DNA from: Verpa conica
Taxonomy: Eukaryota > Ascomycota > Pezizomycetes > Pezizales > Morchellaceae
NCBI GenBank assembly: GCA_033030425.1
Contig: JAUFSD010000014.1
Location: forward strand, 620,001-684,000
Reading direction: 5' to 3'
Length of the DNA: 64,000 nt
The notes beneath the pieces are model-generated. The model saw only the letters and a list, made by a program, of their open reading frames with translations. It was not told the origin of the DNA and searched no databases. The position numbers and the translations under genes are program-made. The stretch's first letter is position 1, and each line of letters starts with the position of its first letter. This document shows, piece after piece, positions 1-11,280 of this stretch.

Positions 1-1104
1 TTGAGACTTTAGCTTACGTCAAATCTCGCCAGGCCCGCGAGAATAACTCGAAGCTGGGAGTGGATTGTATGCAAAGTGGGAGTAATGATATGAAGGAACA
101 CTTTGTCATTGACCCCTTGATCGGAAAGCGCCAACAGCTCCTACTAGCCACTCAGCTTTGCAGAATGGTCCTGAAGGTAAACAATGTCATCATTTCAGGC
201 AGTGGTGAGGATGAGTTCTAGAACGGGTTATTTGGCAGTTGTTAGAATCACGAGGAAATGCTGCTCACAAACAAAATGTGAAGATCAAGCATTTGCTCAT
301 GGGGATAGCTAGATAAAACGGCGAAAATGAATATATTATAGATCAATTCTAAGCCAATCCCTAGACTTCAGCTTCTAAGGTTACTAAACCCACTTCCACA
401 GTTCTATTAAGCCAAGGTCTCTATTAGTATCAATGTAAATGCTGTAAGTATCACCAAGGGAGAAGATAGATACCAGCTTTATAGCACAGGTTCTTTGAGC
501 AACTCTCAAATGAGGTCATCCCCACCTACTCTGGCATCTATTGCATCAATATTCATTCATTATACACTAGATTCAACTAGGGACTTTTCCTGGGCCGCTT
601 AATGATATATACATATATAAAGATGATTTTATCCTAGGGTTATGGCGTTTATCTAGGTGCCGTATAAATTAGTGTTCTCATAGGTGCTCCACAAGCTCTA
701 CCTATATGCTTATCCTTTATCAGACTAACCTACTAACTCTGTATCCCTAAGGCTAGATACAGAGAATGTACTTATGATTGATTCATTCATTCATGCTAGA
801 TACAGAGACTGCTAGCAATAACACGAGTGATAGCATGTGACCACCTTCCTAACCTTTGAACAAGCCGAGTAAATTCATCAAAGTACTATCATAATTAATA
901 TAATATATATAATATCAGTATAACTTAGGAGATATTGTAGGTATGATATAGGCAAGTCATATGATAGTCTAATGATCAAACCCTAACCCCTAGCGTAGGT
1001 ATGTGAGATCTAATGTAACACTGAACGCGAAACCCCATCTCACTATCTTTATTGTTCTCAACTCACATAGGGCCGCAACTTCTCTACGCGTCCTACTGCT
1101 CAAA
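1..1104. other. Intergenic region upstream of the BRCT gene
   Basis: No coding sequence is supported here. The stretch is AT-rich with frequent stops in all frames. It holds a 14-bp direct repeat (GCTAGATACAGAGA at 752-765 and 795-808) with ATTCATTC-type short tandem repeats just before the second copy, and an AT-rich run near 890-930 (alternating TA and AAT). The promoter and 5' UTR of the following gene should lie in the last few hundred bases. Confidence 0.6.
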
Positions 1105-4100
1105 ATGGCGGACCAGGCCGAGATCACACGACACTCTCACCCACTGAGCAGAATTGTGATATGCTGTACATCAGTTCCCCCAGATGCTCGCGTGAGTGCA
1201 ACTTTCATCTAGCTCCTATTTATTGCCCCCCAGGACCGAAACTAATAAATATTATCTAGCAAATTCTAGCCAAAAAAGCACAGGACATGGGAGCAAGACA
1301 TGTCCTTGACCTTACCTCAGATGTAACTCATTTAGTATGCGAGGACATCACCACACCGAAATACAGATATGTTGCAAAGATGCGGACAGATGTGAAGATT
1401 ATGATGACGGGATGGGTGGACGCTATGTACTACCCTTGGATCGATGGGGAAGACATAAACCCACGCGACTTTGAGGATAGATTCAAGCTTCCTACCTTGT
1501 ACAAACTGTCGATATCTGTTACTGGTGTCCTAGATGGTGAGTGTGGCGCCAACGACGGTATTCAAACCTCATGCTGATTATTACAGTGGCCGATCGGAAA
1601 AAAATCGAAGAGCTTGTGAAAAACCATGGTGCTTCTTATCATCCAGACCTTACTAGGCATGTGACACATCTTATCGCCGCAGCTCCCACGGGGAAGAAGT
1701 ATGAGTTTGCTTTGAGCAACAATATTAGCGCTGTGGCAGTAGAATGGCTTCACGAGAGCTTGGATAGAGGTATGGCACTGGAGGAATCGTGCTATGACCC
1801 GCGTTTGCCGAAGGAGAAACTAGGAGTAGGGGCTAGGCCAGCACTGTCAACTGCTACGCCTGTAGAGACACTTCCAGAAGTTCGTGGGAAACGAAAGATA
1901 CGGAAGAGGGCTGAAGACCTTTTAGGGAGCCAGAATCAGGGTGTGTGGGGGGATATCCTAGGGCAGGCATCTAACCCAAAGCCAAAGAAGAGAAATGAGT
2001 GGGAAGATAATCCGCACGCAGATAACACAAGTGAATCGACCAGGGATATATCGCAAGGGCCAAGAAGAAGCTCTATACAGTCAGTATCAAGAATAGATAT
2101 AAAGGCGGGAGTTATGGCTCTTTGTACCTTTTACATTTATGGATATACGAAGAAACAGGTTTGTAATATTTCCTACTTAGCGATCCCATATGAAAGCATG
2201 AATACTTATATACAAGGTTATACTTATAGGCCGAAACAGTGCACAATATATTGCTATCCTATGATGCGAACATAGTCTCCTCGTTCCAGGCTCTTAAGAA
2301 TTTTCAGGATTCATCTCAGTTATTTGTTGTGGTTCCGGTTAGCATGCGCAGACGTGATTGTCCTGATGTTTCTAGTATTGGTGATGTTTCGATTGTCACT
2401 GAGTGGTGGATTGAGGCCTGTATGCACAAGTCAAGACTTATCGACCCGTCCGATGGGTTCACATTCTCGCCATACGAAGACTACCCTTTGGAAGGTATGA
2501 GCTGGTGCAGTTTTAACCTGAAATCTACAGCTGTTATGCTAATATCGAGACTAGGATTTCAAGGGATGGAGATTTGCTTGACACAATTTACTGGAATTGA
2601 ACTACTACACATGAGGAAACTAATAACTCTATTAGGTTAGTTTTCACCCAAAATCAAGCCTTAGTGAATCTAGGCAAAAATTTACTAATACCGGTAATGT
2701 TCTCTAGGGGGTACTTTCGATGAAATTCTATCAAAAAAAAGAAACCTACTTGTCACGAGTCTACCGGCCAAAGGCGATAAATTTGACTTCGCAATTCAAA
2801 ATGACATACCCGTGGTAACTGCAGAATGGTTTCAAGAATGTCTCAAGGAATTAAAAGCAGTACCATTCACAAACTTTTTAGTGCACGGAGAGAAACGAAA
2901 ATCAAAAATAGAGAAATCTACGCCACAAGAGGACCTAGGAAGCCATAAAAGGGCAATGGCAGAGACCAGAGATTTGGGAGATAATAAAAGACCGCGGCTT
3001 TCTGGGATAAATCTTCAGGGAGGAAAGCTTCTGGGTGAGAAATTGCAGTCTTTCGGAGACAGGCTGAGGGGAGGAAAGCCAGGCGAAAATACTGGAGCTG
3101 ATACGGATGAAAAGACTTCGGGACCACCGTCCAACGATAGGGATACCAGAAATCGTAAAATAGAGGGGCGGAGGCGACGAATGAGTGAGAGTAGGCAAGA
3201 GAGTAAGAGAAAGAATATTCTAAACAAGTGCATTGTCTGTGTGAGCAAACAACTAAAGGTACTTATTTAATCCTCAACCCATCCCATGAACTGTAGCTCA
3301 GAAAATGAAAACATAGGCTCGTAGCGTCGAATTAAATTCAGTTGCAAAGTCTCTTGGTGCTACTGTCATAGATTCTTTCAGCCCTGATGATGTAAACCCT
3401 ATCACACATTTGATACATTCTTCGAAAGCCCCTCGGGATACGACGAAAGATTTCAAGATGGCAAACACAATTTACGGCTGTCACGTAGTATCACCGGATT
3501 GGCTATATAAATGCGAAGAATCGGGAAATATGGTTGATGAAAAGGCTTATCCTCCAATCACCGCACCGGCTAAGGGCTTGGAAATGGATTTCGCAAAGGG
3601 TAGTTCGAGCAGCTTATCGCCAGTACCCACGCCAGAGCTTCAGATGCCTTTGGGATCAAAAGTCAAAGTAGAGCGAAATGAACTCGTCGTAGATGATATT
3701 AAAGAAGCACAATACTTTTTACCTCCCCAAGATGACGATGACGACGATAACCATAATGATATCCACCATAATATAAACCTAGAGCCAACACCCCCAACCT
3801 CGGTTCCGGTTCCAACCCTCCCGCTACAAACCGGTACACGAAAACAACCCCTAACAGTACAGCCCCTCTCCAACGATAATGGCGAAACACCAGACCCCCA
3901 AAGTGCGAGATCCAGCGGTGGTATCAGTGATATTTTAGGAAAACTTGGTAAGGGTGAAATCACAAGCGCAATGGAAAAACGCAAGCGGCCGCGCGGGAAA
4001 CTTCAAGGGAGAGCTACATCAAACTTATCATCCTATAATAATTTTTCTCGGGCATCTTCGGTCGAAACAAGCTGCGCTAGGTCAGCCTCGCCATCTCAAC

Positions 4101-4354
4101 AAGGACGCGAGGTGAGAGAACCTAAGGATATGAAGCCACCAGGAAAACAGCACGAACCAGACATGATGCCGGCGCCGAGTCAGGCCATCAGGTATGAGGA
4201 CCCAGAGGCCGAAAAAGAAAAGAAAAGTGTAAGAGCAAAGCTTAGGGGGGATACAGTTGGGCCAGAAACGCCAAAGTCAACGAGGGCAGTAAGAAAAGTC
4301 AAGACGGCAGTGGACGTGGAAGGTTCGGTGCGAAGAGGGAAGAGGAGCCGATGA
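1105..4354 (+). CDS. dpb11/rad4-like: Multi-BRCT scaffold protein, Dpb11/Rad4(Cut5)/TopBP1 family
   Basis: Proposed exons are 1105-1191, 1260-1536, 1587-2158, 2230-2494, 2531-2635, 2708-3258 and 3317-4354, giving 964 aa; every junction keeps phase. This family bridges replication factors (Sld3/Sld2, GINS) for origin firing and activates the ATR/Mec1 checkpoint in the nucleus. BRCT modules are visible at roughly residues 13-95 (VTHLVCEDI, then TPKYRYVAK, typical of Rad4/TopBP1 BRCT1), 107-196 (VTHLIAAAP, EWLHES), 296-400 (EWWIEACM) and 405-500 (AEWFQECL). A fifth BRCT-like unit lies at about 605-700 (ITHLIHSS, SPDWLYKCEES). The rest is disordered, with a basic C-terminus ending RRGKRSR that could be a nuclear signal. 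The Met at 1105 is chosen because it opens directly into BRCT1; an upstream in-frame start at 1003 adds unconserved sequence. Family assignment is from sequence motifs; the exact orthologue is inferred. Confidence 0.88.
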
Positions 4355-5029
4355 TTCTTCTGTAATAATGGTAAATGTCCCAACAGATTATATAGATGAA
4401 CATATCCCTTTTGGCGTCGGGGACGAGTTTCCTCTCTTCATCTGAGAGCAGTTCTATCTTCTTGTTTGTGTTTTGGAGGCTTTGAATTAGTAAAATAATG
4501 GTATGGGCTAAGTCTATGTATGTATTATTACTATGGTTATTAATTTATTCTAGCGTACTCTTCAGTGATACATACCTCGCCTTTGAAGTATGGTTCCGGA
4601 AATTCTAAATCTAGACCAGGAAGACGAGATGCAACGCTCTTGGCACCCAGGTTAGCTATGTTTAATGTAAATAATTTACACAAGCACATTAGGAGCGACT
4701 AAGCTCGCTGTTTATAGATAGATTATTCTCATGAGGAGACATATTATCATTAATACTTGTGTTTTGTATATTTTGCAATAGATCCTTTAAAAAAAATTCC
4801 TAGGAGAAGGATTGTAGATTTTAGCATGATTTAGTGGGGTTTGGTGTCGTGGTTGCGAGAACCACGAGTTTTTAATGAACGCCTTGGTACATACATGTAG
4901 TTATAGTAATGAGCGTAAAGCTTCGCAGAAGTTAACATGATCTATAGCTAGAGGCTTTAGGTTACTGGCCTCTGTAGAGTATATATAGTAGTCTGGTAAG
5001 CCTAACAGTACCCAGGTCTTGCTTTAATA

Positions 5030-5296
5030 TACGGTATACTCTCCTTATAAGAATACTACCTATAAAAATAATCACTCTCAGGTCATAGTTTTTACTGCAT
5101 ACCAGATTTTGTACCCAGAACAATAATCACTTGATTTAAAAAAAAAGGAAAAGAAAAAAAAGAATAATCACTATAAGAATATGCATTCTCGCTCCCAACT
5201 AGAAAAGCAAGGCCATATTTCCTCTATTTATAAGAATATTCATCTGGGTACTGAGGTCCGGTTCCAAGCGTATTCTTATAGAGGGAGTCTACTGTA
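5030..5296. mobile_element. MITE with TA-flanked terminal inverted repeats (Tc1/mariner-pogo-like)
   Basis: The left end (5030-5056) begins TACGGTATACTCTCC and ends TTATAAGAATAC. The reverse complement of the right end (5270-5296) begins TACAGTAGACTCCC and ends CTATAAGAATAC. The two 27-bp arms match at 22 positions, and both outer ends are TA, as expected for insertion into a TA target. The roughly 210-bp interior has no coding capacity. It contains two more copies of ATAAGAATA (5173-5181, 5230-5238) and three of ATAATCACT (5068-5076, 5123-5131, 5164-5172). This is a non-autonomous element whose end structure resembles pogo/Tigger-type Tc1-mariner elements. Family placement is inference from TIR shape and TA target. 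Confidence 0.72.
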
Positions 5297-5321
5297 ATAA
5301 CATAAAATAGTCTTATGCTTC

Positions 5322-5399
5322 GAGGCGCCTCGAGGAAAAGCTCCTAAAATCCAAGGCGAGGCCAAAGCCAGAGGCCTACAAAGCCGAGGCGCCTCGAGG
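5322..5399. repeat. Direct repeat of GC-rich palindrome GAGGCGCCTCGAGG
   Basis: The 14-mer GAGGCGCCTCGAGG occurs at 5322-5335 and again at 5386-5399. Its first ten bases are a perfect palindrome, and the interval also contains AGGCGAGGCC and AGAGGCCT. The pair starts 26 bp after the right end of the MITE and stands out as GC-rich in AT-rich surroundings. Function is unknown. Confidence 0.6.
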
Positions 5400-8300
5400 C
5401 CATCCCTCTGCCCCGCCCACCCGTAGTGCTCGTAAGTTTAGGGGTTCAGGGGGCTCGGAGGTTTCTGACCCCCCGAAAGTACATGTAGGTTTCTATCCAA
5501 ACCCTGGAGAAGAAAAATATGTGGAAAAACTTATGGCCCAACTGCGGAGGGTTACTACACCAGCCCCAGGTGCTGCGTAGCAACCGCATAGAGATATGAA
5601 CGAGCCTACCATCAATTATCTTATTGGGACAAGCTCGTATAACTCCAATCCCATCAAGATTTATCAGGATTGAGAGATTTACGCGAGGTAGAATACCACA
5701 CTTACCAACTTGCCTATATTTCATTTTTCCTTTCCGACAATACACCCTCTTTAGTAGAGCCATGTTGACGTCTCTGGTAAATATAAAAAAATCGAATCCC
5801 CTTCACCTAGAATGAATTAAAAACCAGACGATCGATTTTTCTAGTCCTCTCGGACTTTTTATCCATCCTGATGCCGGGATCTTTCAACTCGTTTCGCCTC
5901 ACCTAAAGAAGTCTCCATGTTTGTCCAGCTAGACCTTAATAATCACCACATTCTAATAGGCCACTAATATAGTGACTTGTCTCTAAAGAGTATCTTCAGA
6001 GCCCATCTTATCTAGGTGTCCAAACTACCACTACGTAATATATGGCGGTTGACTCGGGCCAGTGGACTTTGAGCCAGGCGTAGGTAAGCTACGCCATCGT
6101 CTATATTTCTTAACTAATCTACCTAGTTAGTATGAGCTAGTAACTATCGTTGACACTTTGAGATTTACTCGAAGAGTAGAAGTATCGATTATTGCTATGC
6201 AGCCCTAGTGACGAACAAGCGGAAAAGAATTGACCAGGGTTTCTAGAAATCTAATCACTCCCAGACCAGGTGTCATACCAAATCTTGCGTTCCGTTGCGT
6301 CCACGTTGTACGTGTGAACACGGATTGTAGGTGGGGTAGTTGTGGAGAGTTACCCGCCATTTGTTTCAGCAGGATGCTTTTGGTACCTGCTGGCTCCAAG
6401 GGTAAGGGTTCAGCCTGTGGCTTGAAAATGTAGCCCAGAGTTATTGTATAGAAATGAAGTTATTCTACGAGTAATTCTTAGAGCGGTTCTCAGTGCCAGA
6501 ATAGCCGCCCAGTCTACTACAGTACTTATCTCAGCCCACCATAGCATACAGTCACTAGACAGATATGTTCGTGACGCGGTTTCAAGTGAGACAGCCCAAG
6601 ATTCACCCAACTTTGAAAATATCTGCTTTTTAAGATGTAGATATTTCATATTATAAAATATTTTTTTAAAATTTTGTACAAGATCCTATCTCATGTACCC
6701 ATTTTTAAAGAAATTACTGAACTGTGCCTAAAAATGCTAATTCTACCGCCAAGACTACCTAAAGGGGACCAAAGCACAATTCAATAAGCTTTAAAAAACT
6801 TACTAAAAATAAGCACACATATGAAAAATCTCAAACAAAATATATAGATATTTAGAGTAGTAAAAATCTATTAGAAATTCAAAGAAGTTTTTTATGTTTT
6901 TATTTTTATTTATAATAAATTTCTAAATAGGTGGGGCAGGCCGCCGAGGCAAATTTCGTTATCTGAAACCGCATCACCAACATATCTGCTTAGTGACTGT
7001 ATTTATAAAACCTTCTAGTACACCGTTAAGTGATCATGTAGTATTATATTTACCCTTTCTAACTACCCAGGGTCAACAATCTGTCTTCTCAGCTCCTTGG
7101 TAGACTTCATACGAAGATCTGAATATCCTGCGGGGTTCCCCTATATAGAAGTCACAACGTATAATTAACATCTGGTGCAGGTGAATTTTGACTCTGTGCC
7201 TCGTATAAATGAATAATCGCCGTCACCATAACCCCTGCGCCCCGGCTACCGTAGGTCAGAGTTAATTCGCACCTAAAATTGGCATTATACTTTAAGTAGA
7301 CCTCGTCCCTTCACTGCGGCTAAAGATCAGCACGTCTTGCCATTACAGATATTCATTATTTCCGTCATCCGTATGCTGCCTCATAACGCATACAGATCCC
7401 TATCTTTCAGTCACTTACACCTAAAGGGAATAAGTCATCTTGTGGTTTAGGTCCCACAAGGGTAAAAGTGGATTAGTCACTATACCAGGTCTCATATCAA
7501 TAGTATCAGTTCGAGGTATTAGCCAGATGGCCAACAAAATAAATTGAGTTCAATACCCAGGATTCCCACATAGTCGCCCACTGTAACACTAGCTATGCGG
7601 TACGATAATTAGGCGCAGCAGAGGGACAGGAGGTTTAATTTTCATCGTTCTATGACCGAACACGCCCTTTGCGGAGACAAGTCGGCCTATAAGACAACAA
7701 AAATTTTCCTATTGTGAGTGATAATACATGATCTTAATTACATATCCGCTAGAATACTCTAAGCTTAGGCTATAGTGATTCTAAGCAGACAGCACTTGGC
7801 CTATTTGTGATATTAGTGATATTCTAGATTTAGGTAAAGGTAACAGCATCCACGTTACGAACCGTTCCTGGTCTTGATCTTACATGTTAATCCTGGCTCC
7901 CTGTCTGAGGCTTGACCCAGGGGAAAGTACGCGTGGAAAGCTTAGACTATAGGACGAACCAAGCTTTATGAACCCTTGTTTATGATGTCAAGAACTGCTC
8001 TAAATGTACTAGGGTGTGAACCAAAGTGACCAGAACTGGGCGCCGATAGGCCCTAATATTGATGTGCGCCGCCGAAAGAGGCCAATAGTGCACCTAAAGC
8101 ATGCAAGATTTGTATAGGAGAAGAATTTATCAGCGTTGTAAGCTAGCCATAGGCTCCTGCCAATGTTCTGTCCGACTAGATAGTTCTGATCACCTACCCT
8201 CATACCCTAGTACAAGTCACCTCCCTCGCGGGACTGGGGATGATGCGCTGTTCCAACCAGCCAAGCATCTTGAATCTCGACATATTACGTAGCTAGGTAG

Positions 8301-8771
8301 TTCTCTTTGACTACTGGGGGCTTGGCTCAAGTAGATTATATGGGATACAATGTCTCATTCTAATCTGACGTCTGGTAGAGAATATTTTTGGTATTTGGAT
8401 TCTATGATATGCAGCCGTCCGTTGGGGACTACGTTTGTGGTACCAATAGGTCCTCATAATTTTCGCCACCAAGATTGGTGAAAACTCAAATGACGCGGGT
8501 ATCTAGATCGCAGACATGGGGCTATGATATAGGTCTCCGAAAGAGCCCCGGGCACATGCGGGGACCCGTTAGAATTCCGTGGTATCGTCAAAAAGATGAT
8601 GTAAGGGATAACGAAGGATTATGCAGCTAGTTACACGTGCATGCGAGTTACTAGTGATGTGAGTGGCGGAATAATGGGAAATATAGATTTCCTGGTTTGA
8701 GTTGAGGATCGAATTCCAATTATTTGGAGTAGGCAAGGTGTTCCTGTCACTGCTACTCTACAGCATATTGT

Positions 8772-8892
8772 AAAAAAAGATCGAGAAACCAGGGTCTGCT
8801 AACAAGGTCTTACAGCCAATCCTACTGCTAGACTTTTCGCCAAAACCTTAAAATTTCTGAATCTCATGCCTCACGTTTCTCGATCTTTTTTT
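8772..8892. repeat. Perfect 18-bp inverted repeat with 85-bp spacer
   Basis: Positions 8772-8789 read AAAAAAAGATCGAGAAAC and 8875-8892 read GTTTCTCGATCTTTTTTT, an exact reverse complement. The spacer is 85 bp. I found no matching flanking target duplication, so a MITE is possible but not shown. An RNA from either strand could fold into an 18-bp stem. No gene lies within 2 kb. Confidence 0.6.
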
Positions 8893-10589
8893 GCCGTACG
8901 CTAACTACACTGCCGGAAATTGCTACGCCTAGAAGGGTAACCTAATAGTTGAGCCCTCACAAGTTCTGAATTATAAATCTATATTTCTCAAAACGGCCCC
9001 ACGTCCAATGCGGGCCCCCACCCATTTCTTACGTTAGAATCGACTGACCTACCGGAACACTTTCCTCGCAAACTCGGCGCCGGAAACGCCGGATCCGCTG
9101 CGGCTATCGGGCTCTGTGTTTGGCGGTGGTTTCGAACAAGTCGGATCTCGTGAGTCACGACATGAGACTTTCGCATCGGCGGGGGAAAATGGCTCTTCTG
9201 TCAGCAGAAGTGCATGCATCCATACGAATTTTACATAAGCTCGATGCCTCAATGTACTGGCTACATGTAGTTACGCGTGTGTCTTTATCAAGCCCTTCTC
9301 CACATTGCCCTAAGCGCCGTTATTGTAGGTATCCAACTATATTCTATACCTTATAAGGCTTGGATGTACAATTGGAAATTTTTTTGGCGCGGGAGATAAA
9401 AAAAGAACCCCGACCCCTGGGCAAGCCACACGGGTGGGTGGGGGGGCGCCAGTGGGAGGGAGCTTTCTCGGCAAGGCTGCCCCTAGAACGGAACCGGCGT
9501 GGGATACCATAGATCTATGGAGATTTGTGGGTTTGACAAGGCAGGGCCTGTATTACAGTGCTAGTAATATATTTTTCGTATTTAACTGTATTAATATTTC
9601 CTTACGGTAAACACGAGGCTTTCTGAGGAGGAGGAGGGGGGGGGTGTTAAAGGGAGTGAGAAACTTTACCGGCGATGTCGCCTTGGGGAATTATAAACCC
9701 TTTTTGATTGCCATTCACGATCGTGGGGTTCTTGGCAGATCTTGACTTCTGCGTTAGGAATAGCATTGCTTGTTTTCTAGAATAAATAGCAGTTATAGCC
9801 AAGTTTACAACTGGGCATAGTATTAGAAATAATATACGGTAAATGTATCCCGGTGTTCTACCAGGCCGGTTAAACCAACCTGGCACTCAAGGGATGCTTG
9901 CCATAAGACAAATGAAAGGGACAGCACACATTTGGGGTTATCTTTGTGAACGTTTCTAGGATCTCCCACTGGCACATGGGAAAACCAGATGTGGCAGCAA
10001 TGTTTTTGTGGCTGCTGGTGATGCAGACATAATTCATGCAGCAAATATGGAACGGACTTCCTTTCTTTCTGATGTCATGCGCGCACGCGCGGAGATGCAT
10101 CCGGGAGTCAGGGACAGCCGTACTGCTGGAAGGACTTCCGACAGTCAGCGAATTCCAAATCTGCTGGTGGTTAATAGTTTTTTTTCTCTAGCGAGTTATC
10201 CGGGCACAAGATGGAGCGCGCGATGCGCCCCAGGGACGAGATAGGCCCAAAGTTGTTTTCGCGCTAATGCCCAGGAAAAAAAAATGAAAAGAAAGAAAGA
10301 AATAGAGAATAAAAATTAAGATAAAAAAGATACTGTCTTTCGAAGCTAGAGTATTGCGGGGGAAGCCACGATACGATGTGGAAGAAAAGATGAAAGTGGG
10401 CAGGCAAGAGTATTATTCGAAGGCCCCATACAATATATGCAGGAAGGGTCAACGGCCATCTTCCTTGAATAATACAGTAATGCGCCTCTTCGTCATGGGC
10501 TTGCCGTAGCCTCTTGTCCAATACTAACTTTGGTCAATAGCGGTGTGCCGGCGCATCCAGCCTGATCCCTCCTCATCGCAGGTGTCTGA

Positions 10590-10606
10590 ATAGGCCCCGG
10601 GCCTAT
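10590..10606. repeat. 17-bp GC-rich palindrome
   Basis: ATAGGCCC-C-GGGCCTAT is a perfect inverted repeat with a single central base, about 670 bp upstream of the arrestin start codon. It could be a dimeric regulator site or chance; nothing else in the sequence decides between these. Confidence 0.4.
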
Positions 10607-11280
10607 AGGACCTAGAGGCTTGAATGATAGGATAATGGTTTCGTAGTGGCTACTGAATAACAATGAAGGATGAGAGACTTCCCGCCTTGCCTCAACCCTT
10701 CAACCCTGTTCTTAGTAAAGGACCTGTCAGGGCTTGCAATTGCTGGCACACAGGGAATCCTGCTCTGACGGTGAAAATAAAGACATGGACGGCAACAAAT
10801 TGGTGTTGTCTGCCTGCCAACTGCATTCACCTCCCGCTCGCAAACCGCTCGTTGAATATCTCACCCACTGCCACAACTTTAACACCTGCTCAGGTGGATC
10901 GTCCATATTAAAGATCCTTCCCCCCACACTGTCAAGGAAAGACAGAAATCCTAATCGGCTTATATTGAGACATCTCCGGCCAGCCATTGCTGTCGTACCT
11001 TCCTGTGCCGACGAGGATCATTAAGTGGCAGTAAGCTCGCTCTTTCCGCCGCACTCACAGACACTGTCTTTCCATACATACATAATACCTTTCGGCCCCT
11101 TCCCTCCCTCAAATTTCGTCCCATCCTTCTGTTGTTGCCGTTGCCGTTGCCGTTTGGGTTGAACTCGTTATTATTCTTGTTTTCTGTGGACGCTGGCATA
11201 CTCCACCAAATATCACACTATATATTTTCTCTTGACAGTCGCCATATCATTCCATAACTGTTTTTGGTCCGTTTACCGAC

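Larger units (their letters stand above)
4355..11280. other. Gene-poor 7-kb region
   Basis: No gene is supported in nearly 7 kb. All open frames are under about 105 codons, lack recognisable domains and often pair with an equally open opposite strand. What can be seen: a MITE (5030-5296), a repeated GC palindrome (5322-5399), an 18-bp inverted repeat (8772-8892), a locally GC-rich island around 9000-9180 in otherwise AT-rich sequence, and a 17-bp palindrome (10590-10606). The last several hundred bases should hold the promoter and 5' UTR of the arrestin gene. The frequency of TA dinucleotides and stops would fit decayed transposons, possibly by repeat-induced point mutation, but I did not measure it. 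Confidence 0.6.

Noticed and set aside
978..993. CCCTAACCCC patch, like fungal telomere repeat
   Set aside because: At most two repeat units here and near 15015; too short for an interstitial telomere array.
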